DNA of 64,000 bases from positions 124,001 to 188,000 of the forward strand of contig NZ_JAHWCI010000003.1 in NCBI RefSeq assembly GCF_019550915.1, written 5' to 3'. Positions 21,186 to 33,347 of the stretch are shown here, one piece after another. This DNA is from Mumia sp. zg.B17 (GTDB lineage Bacteria > Actinomycetota > Actinomycetes > Propionibacteriales > Nocardioidaceae). Numbering within the stretch: position 1 is the first letter of the stretch; every line of letters begins with the position of its first letter. Both the position numbers and the translations under genes were made by a program. Below the pieces are notes generated by a model that was given only the letters and a program-made list of their open reading frames with translations, did not search any database and had not been told where the DNA came from.

Positions 21186-22172
21186 TCAGGCGCCGTCGGC
21201 CAGCATGTCGTCGGTCAGACAGGCCTCGGTGTCGGGAATGCCGAGGTCCGCCGCCCGCTTGTCTGCCATAGCCAGCAACCGCCGGATCCGGCCCGCGATC
21301 GCGTCCTTCGTCAGTGCCGGGTCGTGAAGCTGGCCCAGCTCCTCCAGGCTCGCCTGCTTGTGCTCGACGCGCAACTGGCCGGCGGTGCCGAGGTGGTCGG
21401 GCACGTCGTCCCCGAGGATCTCCAGCGCCCGCTCCACGCGTGCGCCGGCGGCGACCGCGGCGCGCGCCGAGCGGCGCAGGTTGGCGTCGTCGAAGTTGGC
21501 GAGGCGGTTGGCCGTCGCCCGCACCTCGCGGCGCATCCGGCGCTCCTCCCAGGCGAGCAGGGACTCGTGGGCACCCAGCCGGGTCAGCAAGGCGCCGATG
21601 GCCTCGCCGTCGCGGATGACAACACGATCGACTCCCCGGACCTCGCGTGCCTTGCCCTGGATGCCCAGCCGGCGGGCCGCACCCACCAGCGCGAGAGCAG
21701 CCTCGGGACCTGGGCACGTCACCTCGAGCGCCGAGGACCGGCCAGGCTCCGTCAAGGACCCACGAGCGAGGAACGCGCCACGCCAGGCAGCGACCGCGTC
21801 ACAGGTCGCGCCCGAGACCACCTGCGGAGGCAGGCCGCGGACCGGGCGGTTGGCGGCATCGAGCAGTCCGGTCTGACGTGCCAGGGCGGCACCGTCGCGC
21901 GCGACGCGGACGACCCACCGGGTGCCCTTGCGGATGCCGGCACCCTGGAGCACCTGCACCTCGCTGGCGTGCCCGTAGACGTCGGCGATGTCGTTGCGCA
22001 GCCGCCGCGCGGCAGCGCCGGTATCGATCTCGGCCTCGACCACGATCGCGCCCGCGACCAGGTGCAACCCGCCACCGAACCGCAGCAGCGAGGACACCTC
22101 GGCCTTGCGGCAGCACGCCTTGGTGACCGTTGTGCTCGACAGCTCAGACTTCACCTGCGTGGTCATCGCCAT
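21186..22172 (-). CDS. whiA: Sporulation-type transcription regulator WhiA
   Basis: DNA-binding regulator of division and sporulation genes in Streptomyces, conserved in non-sporulating Gram-positives. The 328 residues hold an N-terminal LAGLIDADG-homing-endonuclease-like domain ([12 protein letters not shown]) and a C-terminal helix-turn-helix ([23 protein letters not shown] then [27 protein letters not shown]). ATG 22172 ([10 protein letters not shown]) has AGAGGAG six bases upstream and matches family starts; the longer open frame is not used. Third in the uvrC-rapZ-yvcK-whiA series but 169 bases after yvcK. Confidence 0.96.
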   Translation of the reverse strand: MAMTTQVKSELSSTTVTKACCRKAEVSSLLRFGGGLHLVAGAIVVEAEIDTGAAARRLRNDIADVYGHASEVQVLQGAGIRKGTRWVVRVARDGAALARQTGLLDAANRPVRGLPPQVVSGATCDAVAAWRGAFLARGSLTEPGRSSALEVTCPGPEAALALVGAARRLGIQGKAREVRGVDRVVIRDGEAIGALLTRLGAHESLLAWEERRMRREVRATANRLANFDDANLRRSARAAVAAGARVERALEILGDDVPDHLGTAGQLRVEHKQASLEELGQLHDPALTKDAIAGRIRRLLAMADKRAADLGIPDTEACLTDDMLADGA

Positions 22173-22341
22173 GCGCGTACTCCTCTTGATTGTCCTCGCC
22201 GGCCCAGACGTGGATCCTCCTGCGCCACTGTACGCGCGCCGCTGGGCGTTCGTGCCCACCTGGAGGGGGGTTCGGGCGCTCGTCGCGGAGCCTCCCGGCC
22301 GATGGTCCACGCCCCGCGCGACGTGCTGCTGAGAACTGTCA

Positions 22342-23313
22342 CTAGGTGACCCGCATGATGCGGTCGTACGCCGCCGCGAGACGCAGCGGGTCATGGCGCG
22401 CCGACCCGTCGTCACGCGCCAGCCGGTCGAGGACCAGCTCCGCACCGAGGTCGTCGGCCGCGGCACGGAGGCTGGGCTCGTCCGCCACCGCGTCGCGGTC
22501 GGCGAGCACGACGTCGACTCCCAGACGAGGCGCGTGCTCGGCGATCACCTCGAGGTGGCGCTCGGGCGAGAAGCCCTCGGTCTCCCCCGGTTGCGCCTCG
22601 AGGTTGAGGACGAGCATCCGCTGTGCGGACGTCTCGTGGAGGGCGCGAGACAGCTCGGGCACCAGCAGGTTGGGGATCACGCTCGTGAACCACGATCCGG
22701 GACCGACGACGACCCAGTCGGCCTCACGGACGGCGACAGGTGCCGGCGGCGACGCCGGTGGGTCCACCGGCTCCAGCCGGACGCTCACCACGTCACCGGG
22801 CGCCGTCGCGACCTCCGCCTGCCCTCGGACGACCGTGAGCCCGCCGTCGCCCTGCCGGACGGTCGCCTCGATGTCCAGAGGGATCGAGCTCATCGGCAGG
22901 ACGCGGCCGCGCGACCCGAGGAGCCGTCCGATCCAGTCGAGCCCGGCGACGTGGTCGCCGAGCAGGTCCCACAGGCTCACGATGAGGAGGTTGCCCAACG
23001 CGTGGCCGCTGAGCTCTCCGCCGGAGTCGAAGCGGTACTGGAGGACCTGGGCCCACGTCTGACCCCACTCGTCCTCACCGCACAGCGCCGCCAGCGCCTT
23101 GCGGAGGTCACCGGGCGGCAGGACGCCCAGCTCGGTGCGCAACCGGCCCGAGCTGCCACCGTTGTCGGCGACCGTGACGACCGCCGTGATCTCGCCCGGG
23201 AGGTAGCGCAGCGCCGACAGGCTGGCGGCGAGCCCGTGCCCGCCGCCCATCGCGACCACTTTGCGCTGCGTCAGGGGCGAGACGCCCAGACCCCCGCGAT
23301 GCGGCGCGCTCAC
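22342..23313 (-). CDS. yvcK: YvcK/CofD-like gluconeogenesis factor
   Basis: A 323-residue protein of the YvcK family, which binds UDP-sugars and affects carbon metabolism and cell-wall synthesis in Gram-positives (CuvA in mycobacteria). [18 protein letters not shown] begins the CofD-like fold; [14 protein letters not shown] and [13 protein letters not shown] are conserved. GTG 23313 overlaps the end of rapZ by four bases. The conserved rapZ-yvcK-whiA order supports the call. Confidence 0.94.
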   Translation of the reverse strand: MSAPHRGGLGVSPLTQRKVVAMGGGHGLAASLSALRYLPGEITAVVTVADNGGSSGRLRTELGVLPPGDLRKALAALCGEDEWGQTWAQVLQYRFDSGGELSGHALGNLLIVSLWDLLGDHVAGLDWIGRLLGSRGRVLPMSSIPLDIEATVRQGDGGLTVVRGQAEVATAPGDVVSVRLEPVDPPASPPAPVAVREADWVVVGPGSWFTSVIPNLLVPELSRALHETSAQRMLVLNLEAQPGETEGFSPERHLEVIAEHAPRLGVDVVLADRDAVADEPSLRAAADDLGAELVLDRLARDDGSARHDPLRLAAAYDRIMRVT

Positions 23314-24194
23314 TCGCGCCCCAGGTCACGGTGGACGACGAGGGTACGGACGTCGTGCGCGCGCAACCGCTCGCCGAGCGCCTCCGACATCGCGACGCTG
23401 CGGTGGCGCCCACCCGTGCACCCGATCGCGATCGAGAGGAACCGCTTGTTCTCGCGGACGAAGCCGTTGGTGAGGGTGGCGAGGAGAGCCTCGTACTGGT
23501 CGAGGAACGGGAGGGCGTCGGGCTGTCCGAGGACGTACTCGCTGACCTCGGGATCGAGCCCACTCATCGGCCGCAGAGAGTCGACCCAGTAAGGGTTGGG
23601 GAGGAAGCGCATGTCGGCGACCATGTCGGCGTCGACGGGGATGCCGTACTTGAAGCCGAACGAGACGACGGTCGCCCGCAGCGGGTGCAGGTCGGGGTCT
23701 TCGAAGGCCGCGGAAACACGGGCAGACAGCTGGTGGACGTTGAGACGCGACGTGTCCACCACGAGGTCGGCCTTGGAGCGCAGGTCGCGCAGCAGCTCGC
23801 GCTCGACGCGGAAGCCGTCCAGGAGCCGCCCCTCGGTCCGGAGCGGGTGCGGACGCCGCGCAGCCTCCTGACGACGGACCAGCACCTCGTCCGCGGCCTC
23901 CACGAAGATCACGGTCGAGCGCAGCCCTTCTTTGCGGACGTTCTCGAGCGCTCCCTCGAGAGCGGAGAAGAACTGCCGCGACCGGGCGTCGACGACCACG
24001 CCGAGACGGGTCGCGGCGTGGTTCTGACCGAACAGGGCGACGGCGTCGCCGAGCAGCTGGGGCGGCAGGTTGTCGACCACGAAGTAGCCGAGGTCCTCCA
24101 GCACCTTGGCCACCGTGCTCCGGCCGGCCCCGGTCATGCCCGTCACGAGGACAAGCTCCTCCACCCCGGACGTACTAGTTGCGTCGACGCTCAC
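23310..24194 (-). CDS. rapZ: RapZ-family nucleotide-binding protein
   Basis: A 294-residue P-loop protein (YvcJ/RapZ). In E. coli RapZ delivers the small RNA GlmZ to RNase E; the actinobacterial role is less clear. Walker A is GMTGAGRST near residue 19 with Arg in place of the usual Lys, a common variant in actinobacterial members. The C-terminal region ends with the conserved [19 protein letters not shown] 24194 overlaps the uvrC stop (GTGA); a longer open frame upstream lies antisense-free inside uvrC and is not used. Confidence 0.94.
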   Translation of the reverse strand: MSVDATSTSGVEELVLVTGMTGAGRSTVAKVLEDLGYFVVDNLPPQLLGDAVALFGQNHAATRLGVVVDARSRQFFSALEGALENVRKEGLRSTVIFVEAADEVLVRRQEAARRPHPLRTEGRLLDGFRVERELLRDLRSKADLVVDTSRLNVHQLSARVSAAFEDPDLHPLRATVVSFGFKYGIPVDADMVADMRFLPNPYWVDSLRPMSGLDPEVSEYVLGQPDALPFLDQYEALLATLTNGFVRENKRFLSIAIGCTGGRHRSVAMSEALGERLRAHDVRTLVVHRDLGRE

Positions 24195-26179
24195 GACCCC
24201 TCCTCGATGATCTCGCCGGTGGTCATGTTGATCGCGGGGGCCGTCGGCGTGGTCCGGTCCCCGGCGAGTGCTTCGACGACAGCGGTCGCCGTACGCGGCC
24301 CGAAGCCGGGCACCGCCGCGACCTCCTCGACCGTGGCAGCGCGCAGCTTCTTGAGTGAGCCGAACCGACGAAGCAGAGCCTTGCGGCGGACCTCGCCGAG
24401 TCCTGGCACGTCGTCGAGAGCACTCTCCACCATGGTGCGGGACCGCCGCCCGCGGTGGTGGGTGATGGCGAACCGGTGCGCCTCGTCGCGAACGCGCTGG
24501 AGGAGATAGAGGCCCTCGCTGGTGCGAGGCAGGATGACGGGGTCGTCCTGCTCGGGGAGCCACACCTCCTCGAGCCGTTTGGCCAGTCCGCACAGCGGGA
24601 TGTCGTCGACCCCCAGCTGCCGCATCGCGTCGTAGGCCGCTGCGACCTGCGGAGGGCCGCCGTCGACGACGACGAGTCCGGGCGCATAGGCGAACTTGCG
24701 CGGCTTGCCGGTGTCGGGGTCGACCAGCGCCGGCCCCTCGGCCTCGTCGTCGCCCCCGAGCTCCGGTGCGGCGAGGGCAGCACGCTCGTCGAGGTATCGC
24801 CGGAACCGCCGGGTGATCGTCTCGTGCATCGACGCCACGTCGTTCTGCCCCTCCACGCCGCGGATGACGAAGCGCCGGTATTCGCTCTTGCGAGGCAGAC
24901 CGTCCTCGAACACGACCATCGACGCGACGACCTCGGTGCCTTGGAGGTTGGAGATGTCGTAGCACTCGATCCGCAGCGGTGCCTCTGGCAGCGCGAGGGC
25001 GACCTGCAGCTCCTCGAGGGCGCGCGTACGGGTGGTCAGGTCGCTCGCCCGCTTGGTCTTGTGGAGGATGAGCGCCTGTCTGGCGTTGCGCTCGACGGTC
25101 TCCATCAGGGCGCGCTTGTCACCGCGCTGGGGGACGCGGATCGCGACCCTGCTCCCCCGCTGCTGCGTCAGCCAGTCGGCGACCGCGGCGGCGTCCTCGG
25201 GCAGTGTCGGGACGAGGACCTCGCGCGGGATCGCCTCGGCCTGCTCGCCGTCGTACAGCTTCATCATCGCCCGCTCGACCATCTCTCCCGTGCCCGCGTC
25301 GTCGGTCTTGTCCGCCACCCAGCCACGCTGACCGCGGACCCGTCCACCACGGACGGAGAAGATCTGCACCCCGACCTCGAGCGGGTCGTCGGCGAGGGCG
25401 ATCACGTCGGCGTCGGTCCCGTCACCGAGCACGACGGCGTTCTTGTCGAGGGCCTTGCGCAGCGCGTTGATGTCGTCACGGAGGCGAGCCGCCCGCTCGT
25501 ACTCCTGCTCACCGGCGGCTGCCCGCATGTCTCGCTCGAGCCGCTTGATGTAGGTCGTCGTGTTGCCGGCCAGGAACGAGCAGAAGTCGTCGACGATCTC
25601 GCGGTGCTCCTCGGGGCTGACCCGACCGACGCACGGCGCCGAGCACTTGCCGATGTAGCCCAGGAGGCAGGGCCGTCCGATCTGCTCGGACCGCTTGAAG
25701 ACGCCGTTGGTGCACGAACGCATCGGGAAGACCCGCAGGAGCAGGTCGACGGTCTCGCGGATCGCCCACGCGTGGCTGTAGGGGCCGAAGTAGCGCACGC
25801 CCTTGCGCTTGGCACCCCGCCCGACCATCACCCGGGGGAACTCCTCGTCGAGCGTCACGGCCAACCACGGATAGGACTTGTCGTCGCGGTATTTGACGTT
25901 GAACCGCGGGTCGTACTCCTTGATCCACGTGTATTCGAGCTGGAGTGCCTCCACCTCGTTGGAGACGACCGTCCACTCGACGCTCGACGCGGTCGTCACC
26001 ATCTGCTGGGTGCGGGGGTGGAGGTGAGCGATGTCCTGGAAGTAGGAGGAGAGCCTCGACCGCAGCGACTTGGCCTTGCCGACGTAGACGACCTGCCGGT
26101 TGTCGTCGCGGAACCGGTAGACGCCCGGCGCATCGGGGATGGATCCCGGTGCGGGACGGTACGTCGCTGGATCGGCCAC
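24191..26179 (-). CDS. uvrC: Excinuclease ABC subunit C
   Basis: Makes the two incisions in nucleotide-excision repair. The 662-residue protein has an N-terminal GIY-YIG nuclease ([22 protein letters not shown]), a UVR helical motif near residues 205-240 for UvrB contact, the RNase-H-like domain ([21 protein letters not shown]) and C-terminal helix-hairpin-helix repeats ([39 protein letters not shown]). GTG 26179 is chosen over TTG 26185 because TACGCT (26186-26191) lies exactly six bases before it, as at other leaderless genes here. It is first in uvrC-rapZ-yvcK. Confidence 0.95.
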   Translation of the reverse strand: MADPATYRPAPGSIPDAPGVYRFRDDNRQVVYVGKAKSLRSRLSSYFQDIAHLHPRTQQMVTTASSVEWTVVSNEVEALQLEYTWIKEYDPRFNVKYRDDKSYPWLAVTLDEEFPRVMVGRGAKRKGVRYFGPYSHAWAIRETVDLLLRVFPMRSCTNGVFKRSEQIGRPCLLGYIGKCSAPCVGRVSPEEHREIVDDFCSFLAGNTTTYIKRLERDMRAAAGEQEYERAARLRDDINALRKALDKNAVVLGDGTDADVIALADDPLEVGVQIFSVRGGRVRGQRGWVADKTDDAGTGEMVERAMMKLYDGEQAEAIPREVLVPTLPEDAAAVADWLTQQRGSRVAIRVPQRGDKRALMETVERNARQALILHKTKRASDLTTRTRALEELQVALALPEAPLRIECYDISNLQGTEVVASMVVFEDGLPRKSEYRRFVIRGVEGQNDVASMHETITRRFRRYLDERAALAAPELGGDDEAEGPALVDPDTGKPRKFAYAPGLVVVDGGPPQVAAAYDAMRQLGVDDIPLCGLAKRLEEVWLPEQDDPVILPRTSEGLYLLQRVRDEAHRFAITHHRGRRSRTMVESALDDVPGLGEVRRKALLRRFGSLKKLRAATVEEVAAVPGFGPRTATAVVEALAGDRTTPTAPAINMTTGEIIEEGS

Positions 26180-26227
26180 AGACAAAGCGTACGAGGCGGC
26201 GCCGACACCGGCCGCGGGGCAGGGAGG

Positions 26228-26692
26228 TCAGGCGAGGAAGAGCGTGTCGCCCTCGACGCGGACCTCGCGGGTCTCGAGCGGCTTCTTGGCGGGGCCCCGC
26301 TCCACCGACCCGTCCTCGATCGAGAACTCGCTCCCGTGGCACGGGCACACCATCAGGTCGTCGTCGATCTTGCTCACCGCGCAGCCCTGGTGGGTGCAGA
26401 CGGAGGAGAATGCCTTGAACTCGCCCTCGGTCGGCTGCGTGACAAGGACGTTCTCGCCTTCGAAGAAACGTGCGCTGCCCACCGGGACCTCGCTGGTCGC
26501 GCCGAGCTCGGTGCCACCCGCAGAGCCGCCACCGGTCGTCGCGCCACCGGCGGGCGGAGCGCTGGTCGTGCTGGAGCCGGACGGCGCGTCCTCGCCCCCG
26601 CACGCGGCCAGAAGACCACCAGTCACGGCGACACCTCCCAGGACGCCCACTCCCTGGATCACGGTGCGTCGCTTCATCGTGCCCTCGCTCAT
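26228..26692 (-). CDS. Tat-exported Rieske 2Fe-2S lipoprotein
   Basis: A 154-residue protein. It begins with a twin-arginine signal (MKRRTVIQGVGVLGGVAVTG) and a lipobox ending LLAAC, so it is probably lipid-anchored outside the membrane. A Gly/Ser/Thr/Ala-rich linker (about residues 33-60) leads to a Rieske domain with the two cluster motifs CTHQGC and CPCHGSEF. It is stand-alone, not part of a bc complex or a ring-hydroxylase. Start ATG 26692 has AAGGG upstream; ATG 26677 would begin exactly at MKRR. It lies between uvrA and uvrC with no evident functional link. An extracytoplasmic electron carrier is inferred. Confidence 0.9.
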   Translation of the reverse strand: MSEGTMKRRTVIQGVGVLGGVAVTGGLLAACGGEDAPSGSSTTSAPPAGGATTGGGSAGGTELGATSEVPVGSARFFEGENVLVTQPTEGEFKAFSSVCTHQGCAVSKIDDDLMVCPCHGSEFSIEDGSVERGPAKKPLETREVRVEGDTLFLA

Positions 26693-26759
26693 CGGTCGGT
26701 CCCTTCGTCGGACGTCGTCGTGTCGGTAGAACGTTCAACGGTCTGCCCCCCTCGATGGT

Positions 26760-26777
26760 GCCCGCTGCTGCACGGGC
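26760..26777 (-). terminator. Weak hairpin after uvrA
   Basis: GCCCG and CGGGC pair around an eight-base loop, 14 bases past the uvrA stop. The stem is short and no T tract follows. Confidence 0.35.
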
Positions 26778-26790
26778 GTACGGCGAACCG

Positions 26791-29916
<3,126 letters not shown>

Positions 29917-30077
29917 CTGATCAGCCTTCCTGGAGGTCGCGCGAGTCGAGGAGAAGGGCGCGGACCAGCGCCCGGGCAGCACTCGACCCACGCTTGCAAT
30001 CGTACCGGCGGGTCCTGACAGGAATGCTTGACGGAATCGGCTGACCAGTCACCGGCCAGGCCTGGCATGGTGATCCC

Positions 30078-30776
30078 ATGGCGACCCCCCACGACGTGAT
30101 GGACCTGGTGGACTCCCGCACGCGAGACCTCCTGCTCGCGCTCGGCGCACTCGAGGACGCCGACATGCGGGCGCCCAGCCTCCTCCCCGGATGGACCCGC
30201 GGCCACGTCGTCACCCACCTGGCCCGCAACGCCGACGCGCTCGTCAACCTGCTCACGTGGGCACGGACCGGGGAGGAGACGCCCATGTACGGCTCCCCCG
30301 CCGCTCGTGACGCCGACATCGAGGCCGGCGCCCACCGCGACGCCGACGCGCTCCTGGACGACCTCACGGAGGCGTCGGTGAGATGGATCACCACGGCGCG
30401 GCAGCTCCCGGAGGAGGCGTGGGGCCGCACGGTCGTCGCGCGAGGCGGCAAGGAGGTCCCCGGGTCGTGGGTGCCCATGCTCCGGGCGGGTGAGGTGATC
30501 GTCCACCACTACGACCTCGACCTCGGCTACACGCCCGAGAAGTGGCCGCAAGGGTGGGTCTCCCTCGCGCTGCACGACGCCACCCGCGGCCTGAGCGACC
30601 GCGCTGGGGAGCTGCTCGCCCTGCGGTCGACCGACTCCGGCTTCGGGGTCGGCGACGGCGGTGGGCGTACGGTGTCGGGCACGCAGTCCGACCTCCTCGC
30701 GTGGGTGACCCGTGGGATCGTCGGTCCGTCCCTGACCACCGCCGGCGACCTGCCCGAGCTCGGACCGTGGCGTTGA
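30078..30776 (+). CDS. Maleylpyruvate isomerase family, mycothiol-dependent (DinB fold)
   Basis: A 232-residue protein of the MDMPI/DinB-like four-helix family, which includes mycothiol-dependent isomerases and many uncharacterised actinobacterial members. The N-terminal metal-binding pattern is visible as LLPGWTRGHVVTHLARNADAL, and the further His pair in EVIVHHYDLDLGYTP; a C-terminal sterol-carrier-like segment follows. ATG 30078 is divergent from uvrA. The MBL-fold hydrolase follows 31 bases downstream with a good ribosome site, so the two are probably co-transcribed. Specific substrate unknown. Confidence 0.85.
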   Translation: MATPHDVMDLVDSRTRDLLLALGALEDADMRAPSLLPGWTRGHVVTHLARNADALVNLLTWARTGEETPMYGSPAARDADIEAGAHRDADALLDDLTEASVRWITTARQLPEEAWGRTVVARGGKEVPGSWVPMLRAGEVIVHHYDLDLGYTPEKWPQGWVSLALHDATRGLSDRAGELLALRSTDSGFGVGDGGGRTVSGTQSDLLAWVTRGIVGPSLTTAGDLPELGPWR

Positions 30777-30807
30777 GCCGGCGCCGTACCCGCACCGTGG
30801 AGGAACG

Positions 30808-31461
30808 ATGACGTACACCGGCAAGGTCACCGTCGGCGGGACGCCGCACGTCCGCGAGCTCGCCGACCTCATCATCACCAAGGTCGCCGTCGGCCCGATG
30901 AGCAACAACGCGTACGTCCTGCGCTGCCGTCACACCGACGAGCAGCTGCTCGTGGATGCGGCGAACGACGCCGACACGCTGCTCGAGGTCGTGGGCGAGG
31001 CCGGTCTGTCCACGGTCGTGACCACGCACCGGCACGGCGACCACTGGCAGGCACTGGCCGCGGTCGTGGCGGCGACCGGTGCCAGTACCGTCGCCGGTGC
31101 CGACGACGCCGAGGAGATCGGCGTCCCCATCGACGTCGTCGTCACCGACGGGGAGGAGATCTCCGTCGGACGGTCACGACTCCAGGTCATCCACCTCGTG
31201 GGGCACACGCCGGGCTCGATCGCCCTGCTGTTCGACGATCCCGACGGGATGCCGCACCTGTTCACCGGCGACTCGCTCTTCCCGGGCGGGGTCGGCAAGA
31301 CCGGCTCGCACGACGACTTCGTGACGCTCCTCGGCGACGTCGAGCACAAGGTGTTCGACCAGCTGCCGGACGAGACATGGTTCTACCCCGGGCACGGCGA
31401 CGACTCGACGCTCGGCGCCGAGCGGCCCCACCTGGCCCAGTGGCGCGAACGCGGCTGGTGA
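30808..31461 (+). CDS. Metallo-beta-lactamase-fold hydrolase (glyoxalase II-like)
   Basis: A 217-residue protein with the metal-binding motif TTHRHGDHWQAL, a downstream HLVGHTPGS histidine, the FTGDSLFPGG aspartate and the C-terminal PGHGDDSTLG histidine, a complete MBL dinuclear set. Closest in feel to hydroxyacylglutathione hydrolase-like thioesterases. GGAGGAACG precedes ATG 30808. It pairs with the preceding mycothiol-type isomerase, so a mycothiol- or thioester-linked substrate is plausible, by context only. Its end is four bases from the convergent next gene. Confidence 0.88.
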   Translation: MTYTGKVTVGGTPHVRELADLIITKVAVGPMSNNAYVLRCRHTDEQLLVDAANDADTLLEVVGEAGLSTVVTTHRHGDHWQALAAVVAATGASTVAGADDAEEIGVPIDVVVTDGEEISVGRSRLQVIHLVGHTPGSIALLFDDPDGMPHLFTGDSLFPGGVGKTGSHDDFVTLLGDVEHKVFDQLPDETWFYPGHGDDSTLGAERPHLAQWRERGW

Positions 31462-31465
31462 GCGG

Positions 31466-31900
31466 TCAGGCGGCAACGGGCATGCGCTGCGAGGTGAGGA
31501 CCGTCAGCTCGTCGACGCTCATCTGCAGCGTCGGGTCGCGCTCGTCCCAGACCTCGTCGAGGACGTGCTGCTCGTACGCGGGTGCGGCGGTGACGACCGG
31601 AGCCGCGACAGGGCTGACCGCCGCGGTGGCGGCAGGCTGCTGCGTCGCCTGCTTCTTCGCGAAGATCACCCACAGGGCCTGACCGCCGATCACGACCCAG
31701 ATGAGGTTCGCCGCGGCGGAGGGCCAGATCCCGTTGAACGCCGCGACCGCCCCCATCAGGCCGGCGCCGAGGAGGTTGGCGGACTGGTAGCGCGCCGAGG
31801 CGGCGCTCCAGCGACCGCGGCTGACGAGAAGGTACGCGGCAGCGCCCGCGACTGCGCCGAACCACCCGAGGGCGGTGACAAAGTCGGCGAGGGAGAACAT
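31466..31900 (-). CDS. Small membrane protein, CBU_0592-like
   Basis: A 144-residue protein with three predicted helices (about residues 5-24, 38-58 and 62-80), typical of the CBU_0592 domain, then an Ala/Pro/Val-rich linker and an acidic C-terminus (VLDEVWDERDPTLQMSVDEL). Function unknown. ATG 31900 is preferred, with GGAG seven bases upstream, because the hydrophobic domain starts there; the frame is open to 31999. It is divergent from the lysR gene and may be its target through the shared promoter region. Confidence 0.8.
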   Translation of the reverse strand: MFSLADFVTALGWFGAVAGAAAYLLVSRGRWSAASARYQSANLLGAGLMGAVAAFNGIWPSAAANLIWVVIGGQALWVIFAKKQATQQPAATAAVSPVAAPVVTAAPAYEQHVLDEVWDERDPTLQMSVDELTVLTSQRMPVAA

Positions 31901-32023
31901 GTGCGGCTCCGAGAGATCGTGCGTGGATGAGGGGATGTCGGCGACCGGATGTCTCACTGCGGCGACCCCCTCAGTGTGCGTCGCGCAAGGGTTAAGCACA
32001 ATCGACCTATCCTTGATGAGCCG

Positions 32024-32038
32024 TTTAGTATTGCTAAA
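32024..32038. promoter_or_regulatory. lysR leaderless promoter with embedded palindrome
   Basis: TTTAGTATTGCTAAA is a 15-base inverted repeat of LysR T-N11-A form. The -10 hexamer TAGTAT (32026-32031) lies within it, six bases before ATG 32038. Regulator binding would directly cover the -10, consistent with autorepression. Confidence 0.6.
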
Positions 32039-32946
32039 TGGCCTCCATCGATCCCCGCCGTCTCGCGGTTCTCCTCGCCGTCCACCGCTCCGGCGGCATC
32101 CTGGCGGCCGCCGACGAGTTGAACGTCACACCGTCGGCGGTGTCGCAGCAGATCGCACGGCTCGAGTCCGAGGAGGGTCTGGACGTCCTGGACCGCGGTC
32201 CTCGCGGCGTCACGCTGACCCCCGCCGGCCGCGTCCTCGCCGAGACCGCGGAACGCATCGAGGCGGAGCTGGTCGAAGCCCGCAAGTCGCTCGCGACCCT
32301 GAGCGGCGACGTCTCCGGGCGCGTCGCGCTCGGGGCGTTCCAGACGTCCATCCAGGCGATCGTCGGCCCGTCCCTCGGGCAGGTCCGCGAGACCTATCCC
32401 GGCATCGAGGTCACCGTCGAGGAGCACGAGCCGGACGACGCCCTCCGCCTGCTCCGGGCCGGCGAGCTCGACCTCGTGCTGGTCGAGCAGGACGAGGAGG
32501 CCGTCTCACCGGCGCCGCGCGGGACTCACGACGTGATCCTCCTCGACGAGCCGTGGCGCGCCGTCATCCCCTCCTCGTTCGCCACGCCGACCCAGGCCGC
32601 CGACCTCGCGGACGCCCGATGGCTCGGAGCCGAGCCTCAGACGGCCGCGGCACGAGCACTGCAGCGCCTGGCGCGCACGCTGGGAGGGCAGCTGACGATG
32701 GTCCACCAGTTCACGAGCTTCGAGACGGCGTACGCCCTGGTGGCCGCCGGGGAGGGCGTGGCCATGGTGGCGGCGCTCGCGCTCCACCAGGACCTTCCCG
32801 CCGGCGTCGAGGTGGTCGCGCTCCCGGGACTGGGCTCGCGTCGCGTGATCGCCCGGCACCGGCAGAACCGGCGCGAGCCCGGCCTGGCCGTCTCCGCCGT
32901 GGTGGACGCACTGGTGGCTGCGGCGGGGCGGGTGGAGCTCGGCTGA
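32038..32946 (+). CDS. LysR family transcription regulator
   Basis: A 302-residue regulator with the N-terminal LysR helix-turn-helix (RRLAVLLAVHRSGGILAAADELNVTPSAVSQQIARLE) and a C-terminal type 2 periplasmic-binding-like effector domain (VALGAFQTSIQAIVGPSLGQV onward). ATG 32038 is leaderless, with TAGTAT six bases upstream inside a palindrome. Divergent from the CBU_0592-like gene, the likely target. Effector unknown. Confidence 0.92.
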   Translation: MASIDPRRLAVLLAVHRSGGILAAADELNVTPSAVSQQIARLESEEGLDVLDRGPRGVTLTPAGRVLAETAERIEAELVEARKSLATLSGDVSGRVALGAFQTSIQAIVGPSLGQVRETYPGIEVTVEEHEPDDALRLLRAGELDLVLVEQDEEAVSPAPRGTHDVILLDEPWRAVIPSSFATPTQAADLADARWLGAEPQTAAARALQRLARTLGGQLTMVHQFTSFETAYALVAAGEGVAMVAALALHQDLPAGVEVVALPGLGSRRVIARHRQNRREPGLAVSAVVDALVAAAGRVELG

Positions 32947-32956
32947 GCCCTACCGG

Positions 32957-33223
32957 TCACCCGGCGGACGGTCGAGGACCGGCGGGGCGCAGGCGGCTGG
33001 CGGACACCCACTGCTCCACCAACGTCCCCTCCCCCTCCTTGCCCGGGACGAACGCGACTCGGGCAACCCAGCCCTGCGACTCGCGACGCCACTCGATCAC
33101 CAGACCGGGGTAGGCGTCGGACTCGTACCGGCTCAGCGAGACCCAGACGTGCCTCACTCCGCCCCCCTCACGAGGCGGGGCGACGGCACGCTCCTCCTGG
33201 CCGTATCGCCTGTTCGCGCCCAC
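32957..33223 (-). CDS. Small SOS-controlled protein with N-terminal GANRRYG motif
   Basis: An 88-residue basic protein with no membrane segment. The N-terminus MGANRRYG resembles that of small proteins I recall near actinobacterial translesion genes (dnaE2/imuB). The body has alternating aromatic and hydrophobic residues (VRHVWVSLSRYES; PGLVIEWRRESQGW; VEQWVSASRLRP), suggesting a compact beta-rich fold. GTG 33223 is chosen because TATCCT lies seven bases upstream, directly downstream of a perfect LexA box; GTG 33157 (66 residues) is the alternative. No translesion polymerase gene is in this window, so it is an orphan. Function unknown; DNA-damage induction is inferred from the operator. Confidence 0.65.
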   Translation of the reverse strand: MGANRRYGQEERAVAPPREGGGVRHVWVSLSRYESDAYPGLVIEWRRESQGWVARVAFVPGKEGEGTLVEQWVSASRLRPAGPRPSAG

Positions 33224-33230
33224 GTCGGAC

Positions 33231-33262
33231 AGGATACGCCTCGTTCGAACACGTGTTCGAAC
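33231..33262 (-). promoter_or_regulatory. LexA (SOS) box and promoter
   Basis: GTTCGAACACGTGTTCGAAC (33243-33262) is a perfect 20-base palindrome containing the actinobacterial SOS consensus TCGAAC-N4-GTTCGA (33245-33260). The -10 TATCCT (33231-33236, minus strand) lies eight bases downstream, so LexA would block the small-protein promoter. The APC permease starts 86 bases the other way. Confidence 0.85.
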
Positions 33263-33347
33263 CACTCTCTGTGCGTGGGGGGTTGCGGCCGACGCCACGG
33301 CGCACGACAGTAAACCCACGCGCTGCCGGCGTACGAGGAGGAGTGTC

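Noticed and set aside
26180-26185. TTG start for uvrC
   Set aside because: The leaderless spacing of six bases from TACGCT points to GTG 26179, and TTG starts are rare here.
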